Positions 15,432 to 23,095 of a stretch of DNA of 64,000 bases are shown here, one piece after another. Each line of letters starts with the position of its first letter. Within the stretch, counting starts at the first letter, position 1. A model generated the notes under the pieces. That model saw only the letters and a program-made list of their open reading frames with translations, was not told the DNA's origin and made no database searches. A program made the translations under genes and the position numbers. Source of the stretch: Desulfuromonadales bacterium (GTDB taxonomy: Bacteria > Desulfobacterota > Desulfuromonadia > Geobacterales > Pseudopelobacteraceae); contig JACAAY010000002.1 of assembly GCA_013377095.1 (NCBI GenBank), forward strand, positions 55,417 to 119,416, given 5' to 3'.

Positions 15432-16751
15432 ATGAACAAACTGAAACAGTTCATAACCGCCCGTCGGGTCTCGTTGGGTCTGATCCTGCTCCTGGCGGGT
15501 CTGATGTACCTTTCAACAATCATTCCCCAGGTAATCGATTCGGCGCCGGAGAACATCGAGGCCTGGCGGCGGGGTCATTCCGGTCTGGCAGGGCTGGTTG
15601 ATGTCTGCCATCTGCACAGCATCTATGCCCAGCCCTGGTTCGCGGCGATCATTCTGTTTGCAGCCCTGGCGTTGGGTGTTTCGTCGTATGACCAGTTGGT
15701 GGTGGTCCGGAAAAAAGTAGTTTCAACCGGCGTTGCCTCGGCGGATGAACTGGCGGCGGGGATCCCGGAACAGCTTCTGCGCAGCGTTGCCGGTTGCCAT
15801 CATTATCGTTTTCTCTCGGCCGGCGGTGACGGACAGTTGAAGTTTGGCAGATGTCCCTGGGGATATTACGGCAATCTGCTGCTGCACACTGGTCTGGCGC
15901 TGGTGATCACGGTTTCCCTGTACGTGGCATTGACCTACCGACAGGGTGCATTGATCCTGGTGGAGGGCGAACAGCGCGACGGCCGCCAACCCTGGAATGT
16001 GTCAGAGCAGGGGCTGCTTGCAACTCCACTGAAACTGCCGGGTGTCATTCGGCTTGACCGGGTCAGGGTGCGATTTGACGACAAAAAGCAACCGGTCGAA
16101 GTCTTCTCGGATCTTTCCATTGGCACTGCATCCGGCCAATTCAAGACACTGTCTGCGTCAATAAACCGGATTCAGAACTACCACGGCATGCGCATATACC
16201 ATTCAGCCCAGTACGGAAATGCTTTTTCTGTTACAATTACCGATACGAACGGGGTGGTTCATACGGAAACCATCTCAGCCCAGCAGCCGGTCAGTCTGAC
16301 AAAGGCCGGATACAGTGATGAGTTCAGGGTGAGCTGGTCGCCGTATCTGCTCTCCGCAAAATACTTTGCCGATGCGGACAAAAAAACGATGTCCAGTGCG
16401 AATCCGGAACTTGTTCTGCGGCTTACCCAGGGGAACAGGGAGATCGCCCGGACTACCCTGACAAAGGAGAGGCCCGGCACGCTGGGAGAGTACCGGGTTC
16501 AGCTGAGCGGGGTGGCGAGGTGGTCCAAACTGATCTTTGTGGAGAACAGCGGCATGCCGCTGGTGTTCAGCGGTTTTGCAATTATCATGCTGGGAGGGTT
16601 GCTCCAGTATCTTACACCTCCCCGTGAGCTGATCGGTATCAGGCAGCCGGACGGCCGTTATCATGTCTACTGGAAGGCGCTTTCATTCAGGGAATTTTTT
16701 ATGGAAGAGCGGGATGGAATGACTGCTGAGCTTAAAAAAGGGGTCGCGTGA
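15432..16751 (+). CDS. resB: ResB-like cytochrome c assembly protein
   Basis: The product is 439 residues. Membrane segments lie at about 12-30, 70-90 and 150-175, a large periplasmic domain at about 180-380, and a last helix (GMPLVFSGFAIIMLGGLLQYL) near 390. This is the ResB (Ccs1) architecture of system II cytochrome c biogenesis, in which ResB and CcsA together export haem and attach it to CxxCH apoproteins. The stop overlaps the start of ccsA by four bases, so the two are translationally coupled. Placement directly after three giant cytochromes suggests dedicated support for heavy haem loading. Confidence 0.85.
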   Translation: MNKLKQFITARRVSLGLILLLAGLMYLSTIIPQVIDSAPENIEAWRRGHSGLAGLVDVCHLHSIYAQPWFAAIILFAALALGVSSYDQLVVVRKKVVSTGVASADELAAGIPEQLLRSVAGCHHYRFLSAGGDGQLKFGRCPWGYYGNLLLHTGLALVITVSLYVALTYRQGALILVEGEQRDGRQPWNVSEQGLLATPLKLPGVIRLDRVRVRFDDKKQPVEVFSDLSIGTASGQFKTLSASINRIQNYHGMRIYHSAQYGNAFSVTITDTNGVVHTETISAQQPVSLTKAGYSDEFRVSWSPYLLSAKYFADADKKTMSSANPELVLRLTQGNREIARTTLTKERPGTLGEYRVQLSGVARWSKLIFVENSGMPLVFSGFAIIMLGGLLQYLTPPRELIGIRQPDGRYHVYWKALSFREFFMEERDGMTAELKKGVA

Positions 16752-17578
16752 TGAAGCTGTCTCTGGAACTGTACGTAGCGGCAAACTGGGCCGCTGTTGT
16801 TATCTATATTCTGGCGACGATTGCCAATGTGACCGGTGTGCTTTTCAAGAAGGAACCGTGGGAGCGGGCCGGTTACCTGATTGCCGGGGCAGGGTTGGTG
16901 CTGCACAGCGCGGTTATAACCGTCTGGTGGGTCGAGGTGGGCCACGGTCCCTACATGGCTCCCAACGAGGTGCTCTCCTCCGATTCCTGGATGGTCATGG
17001 CCTGTTTTCTTGTCTTCCTCAAGATCTACCCCCGCATCAGACCGGTCAGCATTCTGGCCTTTCCCGCCACCTTTCTGATGCTGGGTCTCTCCCTGTTTTA
17101 CAACCCGGGCATCCGCACATTGCCGGCCACCTTCCGCAGTATCTGGCTTGTCATCCACATCGGGCTCTACAAGATTTCACTTGCCACCCTGATTATCGCC
17201 TTTGCCTTTTCACTGTTCTACCTGCTGAAAGCGCGGCGTGACAGTGGCTGGTTGCGGCAACTGCCTCCGCTGGAGACGCTCGATGTCTATGGTTATCGCT
17301 TTGCCGGTTTCGGTTTTATCTTCTGGACCATCGGCATGCTGGCCGGCTCAATCTGGGCGCATCAATCCTGGGGGCGCTTCTGGGGGTGGGATCCCACCGA
17401 AACCTGGTCGCTGATTACCTGTCTGATGTTCGGTGCCTACCTGCACCTGCGGCGATTTTTTCGCCTGAAAGGCTCTGCCGCTGCATGGTTCTTTATCGCC
17501 TGCTTCATCATCTCGCTGGTGTCATTGTTCGGTATGGCCACGCTCAGCAGTTCAATCCATTCCGAATACTTCAGGTAG
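16748..17578 (+). CDS. ccsA: CcsA/ResC cytochrome c assembly protein
   Basis: The product is a 276-residue polytopic membrane protein with about eight helices. It carries the tryptophan-rich WWD haem-handling motif of the family, WGRFWGWDPTETWSLI (about 205-220), and conserved histidines that would ligate haem (for example LVIHIGLYK and WAHQSWG). CcsA works with ResB as the system II haem channel and synthetase. It overlaps resB by ATGA. The size is normal for the family. Confidence 0.9.
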   Translation: MMKLSLELYVAANWAAVVIYILATIANVTGVLFKKEPWERAGYLIAGAGLVLHSAVITVWWVEVGHGPYMAPNEVLSSDSWMVMACFLVFLKIYPRIRPVSILAFPATFLMLGLSLFYNPGIRTLPATFRSIWLVIHIGLYKISLATLIIAFAFSLFYLLKARRDSGWLRQLPPLETLDVYGYRFAGFGFIFWTIGMLAGSIWAHQSWGRFWGWDPTETWSLITCLMFGAYLHLRRFFRLKGSAAAWFFIACFIISLVSLFGMATLSSSIHSEYFR

Positions 17579-17607
17579 CCTAACCGTTTTCGAGGGGCTG
17601 AATTGCG

Positions 17608-19125
17608 ATGAACGTTAAACGAATTTCTCTCATCACTCCCCCGTATCATTCAGGTGTTGTGGAATCTGCCGGCACCTGGCTGAACGTCGGATTTGTCTAC
17701 ATCGCCGGTTCATTGCGGGCTGCCGGGTATGAAGTCGATTACTACGACGCCATGTCGCTCTGGCACAAATGGCCCGAGATAGAGGCCCGCATCCGTGCAT
17801 TTGATCCGGATGTGGTGGCCACCACCTCGTTTACCGCTTCCGTGGCCCATGCGCTGAAACTGACGGCCCTTGCCAAGAAGATCAACCCGGAGATTGTGAC
17901 CATCCACGGTAACGTCCACGCCACCTTCTGTTATGAAGAAATGCTCACAGCGGAGCATGACATCGTCGACTATGTTGTGCGCGGTGAGGGTGAGGTGACG
18001 CTGGTTTCCCTGCTGGACTGCCTCAACGCGGGCGGAGACCCGGCGTCGGTGCCGGGACTGGCTTTCTGGCGCAACGGAGCGGTTGTCGCCACCCCCAAAG
18101 CCCCCTATATCCATGATCTCGACGCCCTGCCCCTGGCGTGGGATCTGGTCGAATGGCCGATTTACAGTTACCGGGCCAAGAACAACGCCCGCCTGGCCAT
18201 CGTTTCCTCCTCGCGCGGCTGCAAGGAAAAATGCTCTTTCTGCTCTCAGCAACTCTTCTGGGCCCAGTCCTGGCGTGCCCGCAGTCCGGAGAATTTTGTC
18301 GCCGAACTGGAACATTTGAAGCAGGCCTACGGCGTCCAGGTGGCGATGCTCTCCGACGAGATCCCGACCTTTGACCGCGAACGCTGGGTGCGCATCCTGG
18401 ACCTGATGATTGAACGCAGGGTCGGGGTTAAGCTCCTGATGGAGACCAGGGTTGACGATATTCTGCGCGACGCGGATATCATGCATCGCTACCGCGAGGC
18501 AGGTGTGGAGCACATCTACGTTGGCGTTGAAGCGGGTGACCAGGCAACCCTCGACCTCTTCAACAAGAACACAAAGGTAGAACAATCCAAGGCCGCCATC
18601 GATATCATCAACAACGCCGACATCGTCTCGGAGACCTCCTTTGTCTTGGGTATGCCCGACGACACCCCCGAATCCATTGCCAGGATTGTGGAGCTGGCCA
18701 AACACTATAATCCGGACATGGGTTTCTTTCTGGCCATCGCCCCCTGGCCCTACGCAACACTCTATCCCGAGCTGGAGTCGTACGTGGCAACCAGGGACTA
18801 CCGCAAATACAACCTGGTGGAACCGGTCGTCAAACCCAAAAACATGACCCTGGAAGAGCTGGAGCGAGAACTGGGCAAAGCGTCCCAGAAGTTCTTCATG
18901 CACAAGTTTCTGCATCTCCATGAGCTCTCACCCTGGAAGCGGGAGTTCATGATCTCGGTGCTGGATATCCTTATCAACCATTCCTACCTGGCAGGGCAGA
19001 TGAAGGCGGCCATGAAAGAGGGGGGTACGCAGATGCCGGAAGAGGTCAAAGCGCTGCTCAGGGCTGTCAAGGGAGCGGTAAGGAGCCCTGCGGACAACCA
19101 CCCAGCCTTGGCGCCAATTCCGTAA
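17608..19125 (+). CDS. B12-binding-domain radical SAM protein
   Basis: The product is 505 residues. An N-terminal cobalamin-binding-type Rossmann domain (about 1-150; GFVYIAGSLRAAGYEVDYYD, then VRGEGE) is followed by a radical SAM barrel. Its [4Fe-4S] motif is CKEKCSFC (CX3CX2C, about 210). Enzymes of this class often methylate or rearrange unreactive carbon, but the substrate here cannot be deduced. It follows ccsA by 30 bases and precedes a membrane protein and a porin-cytochrome set, so a role in modifying a cofactor, lipid or protein of the conduit is a reasonable guess only. The start follows GAGGGG. Confidence 0.8.
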   Translation: MNVKRISLITPPYHSGVVESAGTWLNVGFVYIAGSLRAAGYEVDYYDAMSLWHKWPEIEARIRAFDPDVVATTSFTASVAHALKLTALAKKINPEIVTIHGNVHATFCYEEMLTAEHDIVDYVVRGEGEVTLVSLLDCLNAGGDPASVPGLAFWRNGAVVATPKAPYIHDLDALPLAWDLVEWPIYSYRAKNNARLAIVSSSRGCKEKCSFCSQQLFWAQSWRARSPENFVAELEHLKQAYGVQVAMLSDEIPTFDRERWVRILDLMIERRVGVKLLMETRVDDILRDADIMHRYREAGVEHIYVGVEAGDQATLDLFNKNTKVEQSKAAIDIINNADIVSETSFVLGMPDDTPESIARIVELAKHYNPDMGFFLAIAPWPYATLYPELESYVATRDYRKYNLVEPVVKPKNMTLEELERELGKASQKFFMHKFLHLHELSPWKREFMISVLDILINHSYLAGQMKAAMKEGGTQMPEEVKALLRAVKGAVRSPADNHPALAPIP

Positions 19126-19164
19126 GCCGGATACGCCGGACCCCTTCTTGTTAAGGACCCCCTT

Positions 19165-19515
19165 ATGAATATGAAAAAACCTCTGGTTATCCTGAACGGT
19201 TTTGTACACGATTTTGCAGCAGGGATCTGGCTGGCGGTCATGGCCACGATTGTGGCACTGCATCGCGCCCACAGTGGGCTTCCGGAAATAGCCCCGGTGC
19301 TTAACGGTCTTGAACGTCGTTTTTTCTGGGTCAGTATCGCGGCGATGGTTGCCATTATGGCTACCGGCGCCGGCAGAACCTTTACCTACGTGGATAACTG
19401 GTATGGACCGGATGCGGAGAAGGTCCGCCGCAGGATGCTGGTGCTGAAACATATTTTTCTGGTTGGATTTTTTTCAGCCGGATATGTGTATGTGTATGAC
19501 ATGGTTTTTTATTGA
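19165..19515 (+). CDS. Small integral membrane protein
   Basis: The product is 116 residues with three predicted helices (about 17-33, 50-68 and 93-115). Histidines H14, H28 and H97 lie at or near helix ends, which would allow haem or metal binding but does not prove it. No known domain is recognised. It lies between the radical SAM gene and the porin gene on the same strand. The ATG follows a weak AAGGACCCCC site. Confidence 0.6.
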   Translation: MNMKKPLVILNGFVHDFAAGIWLAVMATIVALHRAHSGLPEIAPVLNGLERRFFWVSIAAMVAIMATGAGRTFTYVDNWYGPDAEKVRRRMLVLKHIFLVGFFSAGYVYVYDMVFY

Positions 19516-19541
19516 CAAAAATGGTTGCTTTAAAAATATGC
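19512..19541 (+). promoter_or_regulatory. Possible promoter of the porin-cytochrome set
   Basis: TTGACA (19512-19517) overlaps the stop codon of the small membrane protein. With 17-19 bases of spacing it faces an AT-rich ATATGC region. This would let the porin and lipoprotein cytochromes be transcribed separately from the cytochrome cluster. The -35 is good and the -10 is poor. Confidence 0.4.
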
Positions 19542-19595
19542 CACGGTATATTTATAAAACTGTTTTGAAGCTGATTTTTCATCAGGAGCGTGCCA

Positions 19596-20912
19596 ATGAA
19601 AAAGTCCCTCTGTTGCCTGCTCTCGGGGTTATCCCTCCTGGCTCTGCACGGCCTTGCGTATGCGGCGGATGTTTCCGTTGATGCCACCACCATTTTTCGT
19701 TTTGAGCAGCGCGATAGCACCGGCTTCTCAAAACAGGACATCATGCCGGCGACCCAGTTTTTGGGGCTGGATATTGACAAACTGGCCGACGGTAATCTGT
19801 CAGCCCATTTCTATGGCTGGGGGCGTATCGATCTGGCCGACAAAAGCTACAACAATGATAATGCCGACGGCAACCTGACCTATGGGTACCTGAGGTACCG
19901 TTTCAAACAGGCCAACGCCGATATCCGCGCTGGTCGTTTTTTTGTGCATGAGGGCATCACCAACGAGCATGTTGACGGCGCCAGTGTTCACACTGATTTA
20001 CCGCTGGGTTTCGGTCTGTCGGTTTTTGGCGGAGCAAATGTGCACACAAAAGACCTGTATGGCGAAAAGAGCGACGGCAAGGGGGACGGCATCGTCGGCG
20101 GTCGCGCCAGTTACCGCTACAGAGGGATGCTGGAACTGGGAGTCTCCGGAGTATATGAAAGTGAAGCTCCCACGCTGCTGACTCACACCAACGGCAATCA
20201 TCGACTGGTGGGCGGAGATGTGTGGTTCAGTCCCCACAGGATGGTCGAGATCATGGGGCACAGCAGTTACAACCCGGAAACCGAGCGTGTGGCTGAACAC
20301 AGTTATCTTCTTAATGTCAAACCGGTTAAAGGTTTGATACTGACCGGTGAATTTAATGAGCACAATGATCGCAGCAATCTGTTTGCCTGGTCCATGTTTT
20401 CGGCGGCCGCGCTCAACCCGTCTGACAAATCACGAAACATTGGGGGCAGCGCTTCCTACGAAGTCACCAAAAACCTGGAAATCATAGCTGATTACAAACA
20501 CTATACCCGCGAACTCGGAAATGCCGATCGTTTCGGTGGTAGCGCCAAACTATCCTTTCTGAACAATACCGTGCGCGGCGGTATCGGCTATCATTACCTG
20601 CGGGCCAGCGATGGTTTTGCAATCTCAGGTACCCCATCGGCCTCCTATCATGAACTGCGCGGCTATGTCATGCATGACGCTAAAACCTGGTTTGCCGCTC
20701 TGGATGTTCTGGGATACATCTTCAAGGAAAAAATCCACAACGAGCGCAGCGCCTGGGAGGTCATGGGTTCGTTGGGGTATCGCATCACACCGGCCCTGGC
20801 CCTGTCCGGGGATATGAGCTATGGCAAGAATCCCGACTTTATCGACGATTTCAAAGGGCTTGTCCGCCTGACCTATAATATGACTTTTGAAGGCATAGGA
20901 GGAAAGAAATGA
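19596..20912 (+). CDS. Outer-membrane beta-barrel (porin of a porin-cytochrome conduit)
   Basis: The product is 438 residues with a signal peptide ending near AYAADVS. The rest is short alternating amphipathic strands with Tyr/Phe girdles (for example YLRYRFKQANADIRAGRFFV and LSFLNNTVRGGIGYHYLRA) and no cytoplasmic features. It ends with a beta strand, NMTFEGIGGKK. The ATG at 19596 is preceded by AGGAG. The stop overlaps the start of a 5-haem lipoprotein, followed by a 12-haem lipoprotein. This order matches porin-cytochrome conduits such as OmbB-OmaB-OmcB and the Ext complexes of Geobacter. The barrel would hold the cytochromes across the outer membrane. Confidence 0.75.
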   Translation: MKKSLCCLLSGLSLLALHGLAYAADVSVDATTIFRFEQRDSTGFSKQDIMPATQFLGLDIDKLADGNLSAHFYGWGRIDLADKSYNNDNADGNLTYGYLRYRFKQANADIRAGRFFVHEGITNEHVDGASVHTDLPLGFGLSVFGGANVHTKDLYGEKSDGKGDGIVGGRASYRYRGMLELGVSGVYESEAPTLLTHTNGNHRLVGGDVWFSPHRMVEIMGHSSYNPETERVAEHSYLLNVKPVKGLILTGEFNEHNDRSNLFAWSMFSAAALNPSDKSRNIGGSASYEVTKNLEIIADYKHYTRELGNADRFGGSAKLSFLNNTVRGGIGYHYLRASDGFAISGTPSASYHELRGYVMHDAKTWFAALDVLGYIFKEKIHNERSAWEVMGSLGYRITPALALSGDMSYGKNPDFIDDFKGLVRLTYNMTFEGIGGKK

Positions 20913-21385
20913 GATATTTTCAGCTACTGCTCACCGCCCTGATTGTGGCGGGGCTGATCGCCTTACTTGCCGCCTGTGCCCAGATGCGGGCCATTCCCAG
21001 CCTGCCGGCTTCACATCCCGAAGCATTGACAGTCGGTCAGCAGGTACACTGTTCGGAGTGTCACGAAGATCAGCAGAAGGGGACCATGAAAGCCTATGAC
21101 TCCTTCAGCCACTCATCCGCCTTTGTTAAAAACCATCGCTTCTACGCCGCTTCCGATGACCGTCTCTGTGTCACCTGCCACAAAAGCTCGTTCTGCAACG
21201 ATTGCCACACCAACAATGTCGAAATGAAACCCTCCACCAAATATGGCTACCGCCCCGATCGTGACATGCCCCACCGCGGAAATTTCATGACGCTGCACAA
21301 AATTGAAGGAAAACTCGACCCTGCCAGCTGTTATCGCTGCCATGGCAGAGCCAACAACGAACGCTGCCTTACTTGCCATCGCTGA
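20909..21385 (+). CDS. Five-haem c-type cytochrome lipoprotein
   Basis: The product is 158 residues. A hydrophobic leader ends in the lipobox LLAAC (Cys at about 23). Five CxxCH sites follow: CSECH, CVTCH, CNDCH, CYRCH and CLTCH. The haem spacing and the HRGNFMTLH segment resemble periplasmic-side cytochromes of Geobacter outer-membrane conduits. It is translationally coupled to the porin gene (four-base overlap) and followed 14 bases later by a larger cytochrome. It is predicted to be the inner half of the conduit. Confidence 0.85.
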   Translation: MRYFQLLLTALIVAGLIALLAACAQMRAIPSLPASHPEALTVGQQVHCSECHEDQQKGTMKAYDSFSHSSAFVKNHRFYAASDDRLCVTCHKSSFCNDCHTNNVEMKPSTKYGYRPDRDMPHRGNFMTLHKIEGKLDPASCYRCHGRANNERCLTCHR

Positions 21386-21399
21386 CGGAGGATGATTCC

Positions 21400-22887
21400 A
21401 TGAAATACGCGCTCAGAGCCGTTCTTTTGATATCTGCGGTACTTCTGCTGGCTTCCTGCTCCAATGGCAATGGAAAAGCGGTCGGCATCGATCCGATCAC
21501 GGGTAAACATGCGGCGGGATGGGCAGTTGCCGGTACCGGCGGCGCACATCCATCAGCCTTCCACGCGAATCCCGGTGCCTGCAGCGAGTGCCATGGCTTG
21601 GATTTGAGAGGCGGTACCAGCAAGGTCAGCTGTTTCAGCGCATCACGCAGCGGGATCAGCTGCCATGCCAATGGACCCGGATTGCCGCACACTGTGCCGT
21701 TTACCAATCACGGCAACGAAGCTCGTGCGGTCAGCGATTTCTGTCTGGGGTGTCATCAGGATGCTGCAAATGCGGCCGGGTCAAAGCCGCCTGGATGTCA
21801 GAACTGCCATCTGACCAGCCCGGTGACCTCACCGAGCAACTGCATTTCCTGTCATTCAAAGCCGCCCAATGCAGCTGCTTACCCAAACAGTGCCGGTTCT
21901 CATTCCAGCCATGGCGCGTTGAACGTGGTGGAAAATGCGACGTTGACTGCTGGCTGCGATCAATGTCACTCCGGACTCGGGCTTGGCACAGCCGATCACC
22001 AGAACCGGTCACGCCAGCGAGCCGCGGCACTCTTGCCCAATGCGCTGGTTTTTGGCGCTCTGGCCACGTCTCAGTCAACAAATGCAACGTCCTGCGATAC
22101 AACCTGGTGTCATGGCGGCAATACCGCGTTTATTCCGCAGAATAATCCGGTTCGGACCGCCCCGGTCTGGGGAACGCCATTCCCCGTTGCCTCAGTGCTC
22201 GGAACAGGGGGGGCTGCAGGCACTTCCGGTTCAGGGTTCTGCGCCCAGTGTCACGGCTATCCACCACTGACCGCTTCCCACGCCGGTGTGACCGCTGCCC
22301 AGTGTACTACCTGTCATTCGCACCTGAATGCAGACGGACTGACGTTTAATAACCCGGCCAAGCATGTTAACGGTGTAATCGATGTCGTTGTACATAGCTT
22401 CCCGTTCCCCGGATCGGTACCGGCGCACAATACCGCCGTCAACGGCGCGGGATGCAGAAGCGCAAGTTGTCACCCTGTCGATGTTGCAGGAAGTGCCTAT
22501 CCCGTAACCCGGGGTACGCCACCCAACTGCCGGGCATGTCACCTGAACAGCAGTCCGACCACCTATCCCCACTGTTCGGGTTGCCATGGAAGCGCAGCGA
22601 ATGATACTACACCGTTGCTCGCCGGAAGGCCTATTGGTGGAACGACCTTCCCCAACCGCCCGGGTTTGCACAATATTGGCAATCATCTGATTTGGGACTG
22701 TACGGTATGTCATTTGATTACGGATACCAGTGCGAGCCACGGCTGGTCCGGCGGAATAAGGAGCACAACTACCCAAATAAAACTCGTATCCGGGCTCACC
22801 TTGGGTATAAACAGCTGGAACCCTGCCACCGGTCAATGCACGGCCTCTTGTCACACAAATTCGTCACTCGTGAGGACTTGGCAGTAA
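21400..22887 (+). CDS. Multihaem c-type cytochrome lipoprotein, 12 canonical haems plus CX3CH
   Basis: The product is 495 residues. The start at 21400 follows GGAGGA; the in-frame codons before it belong to the neighbouring gene. The lipobox LLLASC puts the lipidated Cys at about 18. There are 10 CxxCH and 2 CxxxxCH sites (CDTTWCH, CRSASCH), plus a C-terminal CTASCH (CX3CH). An early CFSASRSGISCH has nine residues between its cysteines, which is far from any standard site. It is predicted to be the outer, lipid-anchored member of the porin conduit. A strong terminator lies 35 bases downstream. Confidence 0.85.
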   Translation: MKYALRAVLLISAVLLLASCSNGNGKAVGIDPITGKHAAGWAVAGTGGAHPSAFHANPGACSECHGLDLRGGTSKVSCFSASRSGISCHANGPGLPHTVPFTNHGNEARAVSDFCLGCHQDAANAAGSKPPGCQNCHLTSPVTSPSNCISCHSKPPNAAAYPNSAGSHSSHGALNVVENATLTAGCDQCHSGLGLGTADHQNRSRQRAAALLPNALVFGALATSQSTNATSCDTTWCHGGNTAFIPQNNPVRTAPVWGTPFPVASVLGTGGAAGTSGSGFCAQCHGYPPLTASHAGVTAAQCTTCHSHLNADGLTFNNPAKHVNGVIDVVVHSFPFPGSVPAHNTAVNGAGCRSASCHPVDVAGSAYPVTRGTPPNCRACHLNSSPTTYPHCSGCHGSAANDTTPLLAGRPIGGTTFPNRPGLHNIGNHLIWDCTVCHLITDTSASHGWSGGIRSTTTQIKLVSGLTLGINSWNPATGQCTASCHTNSSLVRTWQ

Positions 22888-22915
22888 TAGAATTTATTGA
22901 TCGTTTGTACGATTG

Positions 22916-22958
22916 AAAAAAACACACGGCCCCGCCGGGATTCCGGCGGGGCCGTGTG
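22916..22958 (-). terminator. Strong intrinsic terminator between convergent genes
   Basis: A perfect 16-pair GC-rich stem (22923-22938 with 22943-22958, loop GATT) is followed on the reverse strand by seven T residues (22916-22922). It terminates the sigma-54 activator gene and probably also stalls transcripts from the cytochrome side. Confidence 0.85.
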
Positions 22959-22959
22959 C

Positions 22960-22975
22960 ATGGGCAATTGCCCAT
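22960..22975. repeat. Perfect 16-bp palindrome
   Basis: ATGGGCAATTGCCCAT directly abuts the 16-pair terminator stem. It could be a second small hairpin for the + strand or an operator. No function is known. Confidence 0.5.
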
Positions 22976-23095
22976 CTATTTAATTGCATCAGCAGCAGAG
23001 TCTTTTGCTTACGGTGAGTATCCTATGATGTCAGGTTGATGCCCGTTCGGAACCAGCAGGTTTTTGACGTGATGCTGATGTGGCACATGGTGTGT

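Noticed and set aside
17710..18921. Open frame of 403 codons on the - strand
   Set aside because: It is antisense to the radical SAM gene, which has a clear CX3CX2C site.
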